Both the position numbers and the translations under genes were made by a program. The notes under the pieces are model-generated. The model was not told the DNA's origin. It did not search any database and was given only the letters and a program-made list of their open reading frames with translations. Shown in pieces: positions 10,660 through 22,029 of a DNA stretch of 64,000 nt (positions are counted from its first letter, which is position 1; each line of letters opens with the position of its first letter). This DNA is from Oxyruncus cristatus. Lineage: Eukaryota; Chordata; Aves; Passeriformes; Cotingidae. The stretch is taken from positions 215,120-279,119 of the forward strand of contig VXAY01003777.1 in NCBI GenBank assembly GCA_013399855.1. Reading direction: 5' to 3'.

Positions 10660-11135
10660 CCACACAGCCCGGTTTTGAAGAGGCATTTGTGGTTTGTGGA
10701 GGTTTTTTTTTTTCCCTTGGTATAAATTTTGGAACAGGCCCTGGCATCGGACCTGATGGGGTTTCCAAGCCCAGCCTAGTCTGACGTGCACGTTTCCTTG
10801 AGCGGGGCAGGGTTTCCTTGACTTCCCCAGCACCTCCTTCCCCAGCACATTCTCCCCATCCTTCAGTTCATTACTCGAAGCAAATGATGGGCCCAGTCCA
10901 GCTGGGCCTCGTGGCATCAGAGCAAGGAGTTAAAAGCACCCTCTGCACTGTCACCCGGGCAGGGACACACCAGGCTCTGCTTTGCCTGGCACAACCCAGC
11001 TCCAGAGGGAGCCTGGAGGGGACTCTGTGAGTCTCTGTGACAAGGAGCCCTTTGCCACAGCGGCGGGGTGAGCACGGGGCACACACCTGATCCAGCCCTG
11101 CGTGGGGACCTGCCCCAGAGACCTTTCCCAGCGGT
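10660..11135. other. GC-rich spacer
   Basis: Unique sequence with several CCTTCC/CCCAGC phrases. No gene or transposon recognised. Confidence 0.4.
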
Positions 11136-11139
11136 GGCT

Positions 11140-11240
11140 CCGGTGCTCCAGGTGATTAATGAGGACACGGGGTCGGAGCTTAGTAATTGTGACAGGTCTT
11201 TTACATAAATCATTGGCAATCTAACAAATATCAAGGCACG
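11140..11240. promoter_or_regulatory. candidate HOX-PBX-MEIS element F
   Basis: Within 60 bases this island has TGATTAAT (11153-11160, the central HOX-PBX word), TAATTGTGACAG with the MEIS core TGACAG at 11190-11195, and ATAAATCA (11205-11212, reverse of the posterior HOX-PBX word TGATTTAT). It is short, AT-rich and flanked by GC-rich DNA. Function is inferred from the motif grouping. Confidence 0.5.
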
Positions 11241-11244
11241 GCAT

Positions 11245-11850
11245 AGGGAGAAAGGAGAGGAGGAGAGAGAAAACTATGCATGTGACTGGAGCTCCAGCTC
11301 AACCCAGGGACCAGCCAGGTAAGTGTCCCCCGAGGGTTTTACCTCCTCTGAAAAGCACAGTGGCTCTTGCAGCTGTGGTGGGTGGGTGGGCAGCAGCACT
11401 CAGAGCACTGCAAGAAATTCCTTCAGGGATGCCAAGGCCGTTCAAAACTTTTCCTACCGTTTGTGAGGGCTGGATCTTGGATCAGGGCACAGAAGTGCAG
11501 GGAACACGCGGCGCTGGGTCCCGGCAGCCACATCGGGCTGGGGTTTGCTGCACACCCAGAAAGGACGAGGCACAAGGACCCATCTCTGCCCTCTGGCACC
11601 AGGGAGAGCCCAGCCCCGCCCAGTTTGTGTTCCAGTGGAGACACCAGGGATGGGTCAGAGCCACTGAACCCCTTTGGCGCGGGCTCTGCACATCCATCAG
11701 CCAGGAAGGGGTCTGGCCCCCGCTGACCTGGCCGGGGTTGAAACCCGTGACCCACCATCCATCAGGGCTGCACACCCCATTAGCCACCCAGCCTGCTCCT
11801 GGAGGGGTGGTTTGTGCAGCCTTGGTGAGCTCCCATGACCCATACACCCT
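11245..11850. other. GC-rich spacer with a consensus splice-donor word
   Basis: Unique DNA. CCAGGTAAGT near 11316-11325 is a perfect vertebrate 5' splice-site consensus on the plus strand, but no matching acceptor or recognisable exon supports it. The 249-codon frame at 11276-12025 has no domain and runs into the AT-rich element. Confidence 0.4.
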
Positions 11851-11854
11851 TCCA

Positions 11855-12660
11855 CACACCTCCAGGAATATTACCGTGGCACAGAGTCTGAGTGAGTGGA
11901 GAGATGAAGATATTAAGCATGTGTCTCTGTCAGTTATGGCCATTATCATTAGCAGACTAGCTACTATTCCCTATATATTCCTTTTAGAGCCGTTTACAGC
12001 CGAAACATTTTTAATGGCTCGATGAATATGAATGCAACATTCATAACCATTTACACATATGAGTCTTTGAGGCACATCCATCTCCCATTGCAGGCACATA
12101 ACCTCCCATTACCACTGTCATGCTGAACAGGGAGTGGGGAGAAGGGGACCCCAGTTTGCAGTGAAAGATGAGGACATTATCTCCGCCTGTTTTGTGAAAC
12201 ACATGTTCCCAAATCTCCGCTATTGTCACCACAGACTGTCCCCTCCCCAGTCACGTACTTATTTAGACCCTTATCCTTTCATTAACAATGGAAAAATGCA
12301 GGCCCTTACATCTGTTAGCAGGCGTAGTTTTAGACAAATACAACTTCTTATCAAATAAGCCTGCAATAAATGTTTCATGAACAGAACCCTTCAATAGAAC
12401 TCCCAACACTAATTTAATGAGAAGTATCAAATGAATTTTTTTTTTTTATTCTGATATCTCCCCTGAGACAAATGATACTTTGCAGGCCTATTTTTAACAA
12501 ATGAATTATTGACTTAAACTGGCACAATTAATCACAATATAATGGGATCAGGGGATGTTAGAGGCTCATTCAGCATGGCAGATGATGAGTACTGACTCTT
12601 CCAAGAAATGAGGCTCTTTAATCACTCCCAGATTAACAGCTACATGCTTTCAAATTTCAA
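11855..12660. promoter_or_regulatory. candidate conserved noncoding element G
   Basis: A long AT-rich unique block. Motifs in order: CTGTCAGTTATGG (MEIS, 11927), CGTTTACAG (forkhead, about 11991), a perfect inverted repeat at 12027-12045, a T12 run (12436-12447), and ATTAATCA (12527-12534, reverse of TGATTAAT). No frame or transposon is evident. Confidence 0.5.
12027..12045. promoter_or_regulatory. 8-bp perfect inverted repeat, POU-like
   Basis: TATGAATG and CATTCATA are exact reverse complements around CAA. ATGAAT is also repeated directly upstream. The arrangement resembles dimeric POU-homeodomain sites, though that is a guess from the half-site ATGAAT. Confidence 0.45.
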
Positions 12661-13680
12661 TCACAGGGAACTGGCAGTGTGGAATGAAAAGGGCCCACTC
12701 CAGAGAGAGTGAAGAAGTGGGAGGATTTCTTGCCCCATGGGAGCCTTGGTGCTTGCTGTCTCAGAAATGGGCACCCAGCTTCCCTGGGGAAAGGACAGGA
12801 TCTAAACTGCCCTGTATTTCCAAGGGTTTTCCCCTCCAGTTTTCACCAGCTAAGAATTTGGTTCCAGGACAGAGCACACTCACAACCCCTCAGGCTGTTT
12901 GACACCTTCCTTAAGGGAAAATCTTCAGGACATAATAGAAAAAGCCTCTTTTTTAACCCTCTCCTCATCAGGAGAACTGTTTTCTAAAGCTCTTGCACAT
13001 TCCTGGGAGAAGTGCTGCTCCACTGCATCCCTGTGTGCCAAAGGTGTGGGCCGGGAAGTGTCTTCCTTCAGCTTCAGCTCTCACCTGAGAGCGTGTCACG
13101 GTCTCCACCAGGATCCTGCTCCAAGAGGAGCATCCAGATTTATTTTCCTGATACGAAACCACCTCCAAATGTTTTGACGGGGAGAGGTGCCAGTTTTCTG
13201 CCCACCTCAGCCCCGGTTCCTGCTGGAGCTGATGAGGAGAGTTCCCTGTTTGGGTTTGCTGTGTTCACCAGGTGGCCTTAACAGCTGCACCTCCTCCAGC
13301 ACAGAGGAAACACCGCAGCTCCTGGTACCCTGAGGCTCCCACAGAAAACGGGAACAGCTCTTCTGCAGTGGAAGAGCGGTGGGAGAGAGACTGGGGAAGG
13401 TGGCAGATGTAGTGGGTTGTGCCAGACTTCTTCAACAAGTCTCACTGTCTGCAAGGCAGAGCCCGGAGATGGGAAACAGCGAGTGAACCCTGGATGTGCT
13501 TGAACGTGCCGGAGCTCCCTCCGAACCAGGGCTGCTCTGCCATGGGGCCCTGGTGCCCAAAACTCTCCTTTGTTTGAATTTATGGGCCTGTCAGAAAGGT
13601 AGAACTGATGGGGCAGAGGTCTTGTTTCCCCTGTGGGGGGAGGAAGTGGAGGGATGTTAGCAGCAACGCTGGGCACATTA
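12661..13680. other. unique spacer, GC-rich
   Basis: No gene, CpG cluster or repeat recognised. The open frames present on both strands lack domains. Confidence 0.4.
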
Positions 13681-13684
13681 TCAT

Positions 13685-13810
13685 CTGCTGGTCCCGTTTA
13701 ACAACTTCTCACAACATATGCAGTTTACATTACAGTATCCTGCACATGTAGGCTTTGGCTGGAAATATCCTCCAGAGCTCGGAATTTACGGTCATGCAAA
13801 TACTCTGAGA
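13685..13810. promoter_or_regulatory. small AT-rich island with octamer
   Basis: A short AT-rich patch containing the POU octamer ATGCAAAT (13795-13802), a CATATG E-box and AACAACTT words. It could be a small enhancer; weakly supported. Confidence 0.3.
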
Positions 13811-14326
13811 GGCAAGGAGCAGGCATGCCAAAGACTGGGAAAGGAAAGCCTTCTTTGTTCCTGCTTCTGGGCCACGTTAACTCCAGCCCTGCCGTGCTGC
13901 AGCACAAGGGGTGCTGGTGCTCCAGCCACACGCCTCGTCTTTCCCTGTGGCAGTTCCTCAAACACCATCATCTCACACAGATTTCCTTGGCTCCCGTGGG
14001 CAGCTGGAACTGGGCCTCTGAGAAGAAGATCTGCTTTCAGCCAAGCTGTCTTTCTCTCTCTGCAGGCCTGACACAACAATGGGCCTCGCTCTGCCATTTG
14101 GAGTACCAGCTCTGCATCCCCTGGGGAGTCTCCCGAGCCCCAGCAGTGCCAGCACAGACCCCCAGGGTGGCACATGAACCACTGCAGGTGAAGCTGGACA
14201 GACACGAGACAAGGAGTTTGCTCCTTGGGTTTGCCCTCCTTTATGCAGGGGGGAAAAAAATTAGGAGAAAGGTTCAGTGTGACGGGAGAAGAGGACTGAA
14301 GAGAATCTCCTTGTCCATCCTTTCGG
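13811..14326. other. unique spacer
   Basis: Balanced to GC-rich sequence up to the CR1 insertion. Frames on both strands over 200 codons long run into the CR1 and carry no domain. Confidence 0.4.
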
Positions 14327-14590
14327 CACAGAATCAGAGAATCATGAATCGTGGAATGGTTTGGGTTGGAGGGGATCCTAAAGATCATATTGTTCCACCT
14401 CCCTGCCATGGGCAGGGACACCTTCCACTAGCCCAGGTTGCCCCAAACCCCATCCAACCTGGCCTTGGACACTTCCAGGGATGAGGAGTCCATAACTTCT
14501 CTGGGCAACCTGTGCCAGGTCCTCAACACCCTTATGGTAAAGAATTTAATTCTAATATCTAGTCTAAATCTACCAACATTCAGCTTAGGG
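14327..14590 (-). mobile_element. CR1 LINE, 3' end fragment
   Basis: The plus strand opens with four degenerate 8-mers (CACAGAAT, CAGAGAAT, CATGAAT, CGTGGAAT; 14327-14357). They are reverse complements of the ATTCTRTG repeats that end CR1. Then come the hallmark phrases GGTTTGGGTTGGA, CCTGCCATGGGCAGGGACA, CATCCAACCTGGCC and CTCTGGGCAACCTG. It is a 5'-truncated copy without coding capacity. Moderate divergence suggests an old but recognisable insertion. Confidence 0.95.
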
Positions 14591-16800
14591 GAGCTGAATT
14601 TTTACCTTTTTAGGAACTGTTTCCAATGCTGGGCTGGAATGTCAGTCCATGTGAATAGAGTTTCATGGATTTAGGAGGTGTAACGTCATTTTATACCACA
14701 GGTAACCTGACCCTCTGTTCTGAGGAGCGGGCTCTTGGAACAAGAGGGTTAAAGCAGCAAGAATTCACCAGGATTACCCTAAAAGTGACAGCATTTGTCA
14801 CCACCAGCCACGTCCAGGGAGGATTTTCCCTTGGAAGCGCAGCACATCTGCTGAGGGTGGCAGTGCTGCTGTCCTGGGGAGCCACAACAAGAAACCCAGC
14901 CACTGCCAGCCCTGACTGCTGCCCAGCCCACACCACAAATCCCACTGCCCCTCCTGGCCACACGAGTGGGAACTCCAGCACACTTTGGTCGCAGCTACTC
15001 TACAGCTCCACTTTTTGATGGATTTAATTACTCCCAATTTATATCAGGCAGAGCTGCACTTAGTAGGAAGCACTTAGCACTGTCACTGTAATGTCAGGCT
15101 TAATACACATTTTTAGAGCTCTGGTCATTAACTACACAATAGGTTTGGGCCCTGGATTTACTATTTGGTGCTCCCAGCCCCGCTGTGGGCCCTGGGGGGT
15201 GTTGCAGCAATCTGTCAGTGCTGCTCACAAACACATATATAACTCTGCAAAAGTGACATCCACCCCACTGCTCAGTTTTGGAGCCACAGGGAACAGCTCT
15301 GCACCCCCAGGTGTGACACAGGGTTTGCTTTTACGGAGAGGTTCCCAGATTCAGAGGCCTGAGAGCTTCCAGTCAATATAAATTGGTGTGCTGAGAAAGG
15401 AAAGCAAGTTTATGCTTCTTGGGAATGTTTATTATTTCCACAGTTCGAAAATGAAAGCTCATATTTGAGAGAAAAATACGGTTGAAATTGCTCCTGCATG
15501 GATAGAAATGACCCACATTCCTACTCCTCTCTTAATTTTTTAATAAGCTGATTCATTCCCCACATGACATCACTACATGTTCATACCGTTATCAAAAACA
15601 TTAATAAAATATTCACTTGTATTTGTTTACCAAAAATGCCTTTTATGAAGATGAAATATTTCTAAAATCTGCTCATTTATGTTCTCCACCGAGCAATATA
15701 TTAAAAAAACAAAACACAGTTTGTGTTGGTGAAACTTAAAGAATTTTGACAGCAGCAACAACTTGTTTTGTGAAAATTCCTTTTGAGGGGGGAAAAAAGC
15801 AATTCTTTCAAACTCTACCATTTAATATTATATATTTTTAAAAACAACCCGCTTCTGGGTTTGCTCTTCACTGAGCACTACGTGTCCTTGGTGCCACCTG
15901 AGGCACCTGAACACAGCAGCACCATCAATATAAATGAACACACTACATGGTGGTTGCCAGGCTGTCCATCCCATCATCCTGAAATGGCCCTTTAGGACAA
16001 ATTCCTTGGAACTCGTGAATGCCATTCTTTTCCTGGCAAAGGTCTTGTCTTTGGGGTGCAGGGAGGAAGGCTGGGTATGAAGTTAAGGTGGACGTGGCAA
16101 GGCTCTGTGGCTCCGTGGAGCTGCTGTGAACTCCAGACACGTCATTCCAGAGCAGAGCGACCCCAGGGCAGGCACGTGGGATCCAGGGGATCCAGGGGAT
16201 CTGCTCCTGCTGCAGGACCTGGGGCTGGCCCGGAGCAGCCCCAGAGCCCCAGCGGGATGGAGCTGCACAAGGTGTAACAGCGAGTCTGCATGGGCTGTCT
16301 GCACAGAGCACCGGCCCCATCCCACCTCTCTGAGAGCTGCAAGTGGGGCAGGGGAAGTTTTGCTACAGAAGCTGCAGTTACTCGTGGTGTGTCGTTCATC
16401 CTTTGATTAGTTATGAGAAGGTAATGACAAAAGAGCCAGCAAACAAAGCCCCCCTTCCCCTACTCCTTCTCCCCCAAACCAGCCGCCGGGGACTGGGCTT
16501 GGGGGCACCAGTCTGCTGCTGCCAACCCACTCCTAAAACCCTGGGGAGGATTCACGCACTTGTGCTGACTGACAGCTGCCACATCCGTCGATAAGGGCAG
16601 AGCAAACAACCTGAAATCGCAGCTGAAGTTGCTGTTACACAGTTTTGGCAGACAAAGGAAAGGCTCCCCTGAAAGCAGTGAGTGACACGGGCACTGTCAC
16701 CGGGCTGATGGATCCCAGCCCCAGCACACCCAGCTCTTCCCAGGAACCAGCTGAGGCTGCAGGGGGATGCAGCTGAGCGGGAGTCAGGGAGGGATCAGGC
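14591..16800. other. unique spacer with AT-rich patches
   Basis: The part at 15005-15170 is AT-rich with GATTTAATTACTCC and CTTAATACAC words and may be a weak regulatory element. The part at 15370-15850 is AT-rich and featureless. The part at 15900-16800 is GC-rich. No gene recognised. Confidence 0.4.
16179..16203. repeat. 10-bp tandem repeat, about 2.5 copies
   Basis: GGATCCAGGG is repeated head to tail, ending in GGATCTG. Each unit carries a BamHI-type GGATCC palindrome. Confidence 0.8.
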
Positions 16801-16804
16801 GTGG

Positions 16805-17345
16805 GGGACTCGAGTTCGCCTCCAAGCAGGTGTTAAGTGAATTCCTCCAAAAGGACAAGATCCATTCTTCTGCTGGCTTTGGGATGAATTAGCATGAATT
16901 CATAATCCATAAATCCTGGTGGCAGCGGAACAGCATCCCTCCTGTTGTTATTTATTTTGAGATTTTCACTGGGGCAATAGCTTTACGTTTGACATTTATA
17001 TAGGTCACAGTGAGCTAATAGCCATCTGCCATCTGGGGACTTTTATAATGAACATTGCAGAAGACTATGAAACAATCTCTGGCATTTCCTATTCGAACAG
17101 AAGCTGAAATAGGGTTGATCTTTACAATATGCTCTGCTGTCTCTCCTCAGGTTTGCATTAGTCATTTGCCTGGCCTTGCTACACATGCACACACACTCGC
17201 ACATATGGGAAGGGGTGGGCTTCAGCATTTAATACCAACAGTTAATCACCACATGCATGAAAAACACCCAACACCTTGCACGGCTATAAAAGGCCCCAGT
17301 TCACCTGAAGATTCTTCACACATCTCAGAAATATTAATGACTCCC
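16805..17345. promoter_or_regulatory. candidate conserved noncoding element H
   Basis: AT-rich unique block. It includes ATTAGCATGAATTCATAA (near 16889), an ATCTGCCATCTGG pair of E-box-like words (near 17023), TTTGCATTAGTCATTTG (near 17152), ACATATG, and GTTAATCACCACATGCATG near 17240. A TATA-like box follows at 17285. Confidence 0.4.
17285..17292 (+). promoter_or_regulatory. TATA-box-like word TATAAAAG
   Basis: TATAAAAG in a GGC...GGCC setting matches the strong metazoan TATA consensus at the 3' edge of an AT-rich island. A start near 17315 would be predicted, but no exon or CpG island supports it. Chance occurrence is quite possible. Confidence 0.25.
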
Positions 17346-19590
17346 CAGCCCTCCTCCCCTGCAGTGCAGGCACAGGAGAGTCGGCTCCAGTGCTGGCTTG
17401 ACTGTGGTGCGTCCACGTGAAATCCCTCCTGCAAGGCCACACTCTTCCCTCAGCACAGCCTCCCTGCCCTGCTCACCCAAAACACACACCAGGCTGAACA
17501 GTGACGGGTAAGAACCTGCCAGGTGGAACAGTGACAGGTCAGAGTTCCCAGGAAAACGCCCGCAGGCAGGAGCTGAGGTGCAGCACATGACCCCCCCTGT
17601 CCATCTCACCTGTGGGCCAGAGCAGCTCCCTGCTCCAACCCCGGCTGTTCACCAGTTACCTGGAGCCTTCAGCCAAGCGCAAAGAGGATTGAAACCAGCT
17701 CTCCGGGGGAAGGCTGGGGGTCACGTCCTCACCTCAACGCTGCTCCCTGGGACGGTGTGTTCAGGGACACCTGCACTTCCCAGCACCTGGGAGCACCGTG
17801 CTGCTATCATCAGCTCTTGCAGATGGGGAACTGATAGAGGAGGGAAAGATTAACTGACTTGCTGAGTTGTGTAAGCCACCTACACCAGCTGTGAGCGAGC
17901 CCAGGTGTCCTGAATTTTGGGTCAGCACTTCAACAGCGAGGCCGTCCCTTCTCCTCACACCCACACTGAGTTTATTTTACAACAGCGATGTGTGAAAGGA
18001 CTGAATGTGCTCAGAGGAGAATATCCCATCTCAATTAGTCACTCTCCAAAAAGCCTCCTCGGGGGGCAGGCCTCCTTAATGCTTCATGTTCCTCCTGAGT
18101 TCCCCAAACCTCCCCAGGCCTCGGGGTAATAAATTACATTCGTCTCTGCCCTAGCGGCAACAGCCTGTCCGAATCCTCCTCTCCATGACTCAACTCATGA
18201 TGAAATGCCTATTTCCTGGTGCTGAGATCTGTGAAAATTGGTCTTCCCAGCCTCCCTCCCCAGGGCTGTGCCTCAGCCACAGGGGCACCTTTGATCACCC
18301 GAGCTTTCTGCCTCCCCCGTGCCCGGGTACAGACTGGTCCTGGGGTGTCCCTTATTTGTATTTTGTCTTCCAAGGACGGCACACAGAGCACGTTTGAAAT
18401 CCAATCCCCTCTCGTGGGGCTGCAGGGACGGGGAGGCAGGGAGAAGCCTGAGCACTGACCAGGCTTTGCCCTGGTCCTACAAGGACTCAGGTTACACAGA
18501 ATGCTGCCCTGGCTCCCACAGGCATAAATCTTCTGGCCTGCAGCTTCTGCAAAGTCCAGCTGGTGACAGCTTCAATAACTGGATGCTCAGCTGCTGCCCA
18601 CGAAAGCTGACAGGCAGAGGGGGCACTGCAGGCTGGAGGGTGGCCTGGAAAGTCCACCTTCCCTGCTTCCATCAGCATTCCCAGCAGCTGCTCCAGCTCC
18701 CCGTCCAGGTACAGCAGGTACCTTGGAGTGGTGCAGCTGACTCTGGGGGCTGTGAGACCTCAGCTGATGACACACATTCAGCGTGACTTCCCAAAGCCTT
18801 GCAGCCCCTCCTGCTCCACCAGCAGCCAAGTCACGACTCTCCTTCCATCGCCCTCAATCCAGCGGAGTCACTTTGCACTGGAGCTGCTGCCACAGGCAGA
18901 GCTTTGCCTCCCTTTCATGACATCCCTGCACGCTCTGGCCCACACAAGAGCAGCTTCATTACAACCAAAGGCACAGAAAAGATAAATGCTGTGACAGCCT
19001 CATCTCCCCCTCTGCCACCACGTGTGTGCTCCCACCCCTCAGCACAGGCAGTGCCACAGCACAGTGGGGGCCGTGCTGTTCAACAGTGCTCGTGGCTCTC
19101 AGGTGACACATCCCACAGCTCTGCCCCAGGAGTGCTCCTGGCATTGTCATTAGTATGTCCATGTCAGAACGGCTTCCAGAGGGTTTCCATTACTCCCGGG
19201 ATCAGAGCGTGCCCGGAGCTCAGCCCAGCAGGATGACAGACCCTGCCCTCCCTTTGGACTACACAGAGAGCAGGAGAGAGTGAGGCTGCACATTGTTTCA
19301 CTTAAAGGGGATCACCAAAGGGCACAGAGACAAATGGAAGTGGAGGGGGTCACTCCTATTGCTGGGAATGCACTTCTGCACCACCTGCAACTTTTGTTCT
19401 GCTGCTGAGTGTTGTCCTGTGTCCCTGCCCTGCTCCATCCCTGGCCTGCAGCATCCCGGCATCCCCTCACTCACCTCTGTGTCCTGTCCCCCTCCTGGCA
19501 GCCCCCCGGACCCGCCTTGTCTCGCCCTGTTCCCTGCACTCCCTTCCAGCACTGCCTCTGGTGTCAATCACACCTATTTTAATGTGTTAA
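17346..19590. other. GC-rich spacer
   Basis: Unique DNA with many short two-strand frames and no domain. GTCAATCA (19563-19570), a PBX-type word, lies at its end inside GGTGTCAATCACACC. Confidence 0.45.
17490..17540. repeat. 30-bp direct duplication
   Basis: CAGGCTGAACAGTGACGGGT begins at 17490 and a near copy, CAGGTGGAACAGTGACAGGT, at 17520. This is a short tandem duplication with a few substitutions. Confidence 0.75.
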
Positions 19591-21235
19591 CTTTCTAAAT
19601 CCACTTTTGTGCTCACTTAACAATAAGCTGCTTTGATCAGGGTAATACCAGCAAAACCAACAAACCCGAGCCCCTTACCCCCCTCTCCTGGAGCAAAGCT
19701 CACCAGGCCTCGGGCTTGTAAAACCAAAGCAATTGCAGCCTTTAATTTTATTTCCTTTATTTTCAGGCTGTTAGATGCTGGTTCTGATTAGGGGCATTCT
19801 GAGCAAGCAAAGAGTTATGTTAAATAAAAAACAGCTTTGTTGAGCTTTGGGGGAGGGTGAAAGAAGCACAGCCTTATCAGTTTAGAAGGGTCTGGCAAAG
19901 CTGATCCTGCCAGGACAGCCCCCTGACCAGTGAAAAGACACTTCACTAGACAGTGTCACTCTTAAACAAGCTGCCCAGATGGCACAGGCAGGAGATTCCT
20001 GCTGCGTGCACGTGGCTTTGTGACACTGCACAGGATTTTACAGCAGGGTCAGAGGAAAACTCAGGACCAGCCTGTTCAGTTTGGGCATGAGATCTGACAG
20101 CCCCAGCATCCTGCCTGTGCTTTCCGTTTCAGAGCAGCTCCTGCCTGCTCCAGTGGCTCTGGGTAGCAGAACCTTATCTTTGCTTCCATCTCTCTGTCAC
20201 TCCTGGTTTTCACCTCTGTGGATATGTGCGCTCTCCCTCTACCCCCTCACGTCCCGTGACCTCAAGGCCCTTCACCTTTCAGTGCCAGCATCGTGTCAAG
20301 AGCTGAGCTCCTGCTCCTCAGGAAGGAGTTACTGGGACCATTCATGGGTCAGGGATCAGATTAAGTTAAAGAGACAAGGAGATAAAAGCTGGAGCAGGCT
20401 CTTGTGGAAGAGTTCATGGACGACTGCAGTACCACAGTACACGTGGCCCGACTTGAAGAGTGCTGAAACCAGCAGAAACTGGTGTGAATGCACAAAAATG
20501 CCTTGTGTGGGGTTATTTTTATCCATTATTTTTACCCTGGTTAAAGACAGAGTGAAATGGCTGTACTAGGGCTAAGACTTAACGCTCCATTGTGAGACTT
20601 TATATCTACCTTAAGGATTTCTAAGGCTGAAAACACTGATCACAGTAAAGAGTTCTGTAGCCGTGGCCTTAAAAAGCTGCCTGTGACTCAACCAGTTTCA
20701 AAGTCCTTTTCCTCTCTCAGAACTTTGCAGTGTGACACGATTTCATTAAGCAGATGCTGGACAGATAATGTGACAGCCTCACAAAAGGGGTGTTTCCCTG
20801 AAGTGCTCCGGAGTTTGCTGCGTGACTCTGATGTCACTACAGAAACTTGGACAGACATCAGAGAGCTCTCAATGAAACCCTTTCCTTTTCTTTTCTTTCC
20901 CTAAGTCACATCTCTGTACTAATTAATATTTTCACTAGTCTGTGACACATACAGACGGCCTGGCAGCACCTTCATGGCCTGAAACACACCTTCACACGGC
21001 CCTGAGTACGAGTCCTCCTGGGCCAGGACCTCATCACTCCAAACGCTGGAGCAGCGCTGGCATCCCGATGTGCTGAGCAGCAGGAGCAGCAGAGCGGGGC
21101 AGTCGCACGCACTTCAAAATGCTGATTTATTTCCTCCACACCCGAGTCCCTTCTGTGACATCAGCAGTTTGAAGCTGTGGGTTCCTCCCCAGCCTAGGGA
21201 AGGTCAGCACCTTCTGGAGCCACTCTGGGCTCCCC
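19591..21235. other. unique spacer, mixed composition
   Basis: AT-rich patches lie at 19720-19850 and 20560-20660. A 162-codon frame (20081-20569) has no recognisable domain. TGATTTAT occurs at 21123-21130. No repeat family seen. Confidence 0.4.
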
Positions 21236-21239
21236 GTGG

Positions 21240-21540
21240 CTGCCAAGCCAGGGCCCCGGGTAGCCAAGGGCAGGCGCTCAGCTTTCGGCAGGCTCTGGCC
21301 CCTTTCCAGCGCTTCCAGGGGGCCAACCCCGAAAGGCGAAGGCATCTCGAGAAACATCGCCCCAAAATTCTTTCAGCAGGCCCGGCAAGGCCCCTGTAAA
21401 CGTGTGCACATGGCAGGGGGGACGTGCAGGAGCCCTGTCCCGGGAGGGGACACGGCCCCGCTGTCCCCGGGGCCGTCGCAACGCCCCTGCTCTGCTATGA
21501 CAGCTGCGAACGCCGATGAGCGAACGACCTAATCGAGCCA
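21240..21540. promoter_or_regulatory. CpG-rich cluster 3
   Basis: CpGs cluster from 21260 to 21535 (for example CCCCGAAAGGCGAAGG, CCCCGGGGCCGTCGC, GCGAACGCCGATGAGCGAACG), directly abutting candidate element I. The pairing of a GC-rich island with an AT-rich enhancer-like block could mark a regulatory hub or promoter. No exon recognised. Confidence 0.4.
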
Positions 21541-21960
21541 TTAAAAGAAACAGAAGCCCTCTGCCCTGTTTGATTTCTCTCCATAATGATGTAAAGTGCA
21601 CTTTAATGGAGTCAAAGTGGTCCTGGGCCATTCTTGTTAAGGCCGTTTGATGCAGTGCTATTGAGTCCCACTGCTCGCCTTCATTACCTCCCCGTGCTCC
21701 CTCCTGCATTGTGCTCCACACTTCCCCACAGTTTCTCTGCTGCTACAGCCCCTTGCCTGCATTTTGTCTACATAAATTAGACCTTGTGCAGCATATTGGC
21801 CTGTCAGGGGACTAGGAAGAAACTGTATATTGTTTCTGGCATTCCCGGGCCCTTCTGCCCCTGACATCTGCTGTGTTTGTGACAGGGAATACATTCCTGA
21901 CTCATTATCCGGGCAGGCGGAATCCCTCCCTGACAGCACCATTAATCAGAATCAAGCAGT
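21541..21960. promoter_or_regulatory. candidate conserved noncoding element I
   Basis: Unique, gene-free block that begins with CTAATCGAGCCATTAAAAG-type sequence. It contains the 12-bp palindrome AAAGTGCACTTT (21593-21604), an ATAATGATG word, and at its 3' end TGACAG (21931-21936) four bases before ATTAATCA (21941-21948). That last pair matches a MEIS site beside a HOX-PBX site. Confidence 0.5.
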
Positions 21961-21965
21961 CCGGC

Positions 21966-22026
21966 AAATAAAAAAAAAAAAAGGGGAGAGAGAAGAAGAA
22001 AAAGAAAGCAAGCAAAGAAAGGAGAC
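21966..22026. repeat. purine-rich tract
   Basis: A run of A (about 13) passes into GGGGAGAGAGAAGAAG and AAAG/AAGC repeats, almost pure purine for 60 bases. It is a candidate for triplex or nucleosome-poor DNA. Confidence 0.85.
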
Positions 22027-22029
22027 AGT

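Noticed and set aside
20081..20569. 162-codon plus-strand frame
   Set aside because: Several hydrophobic stretches but no family resemblance; no splice or promoter context.
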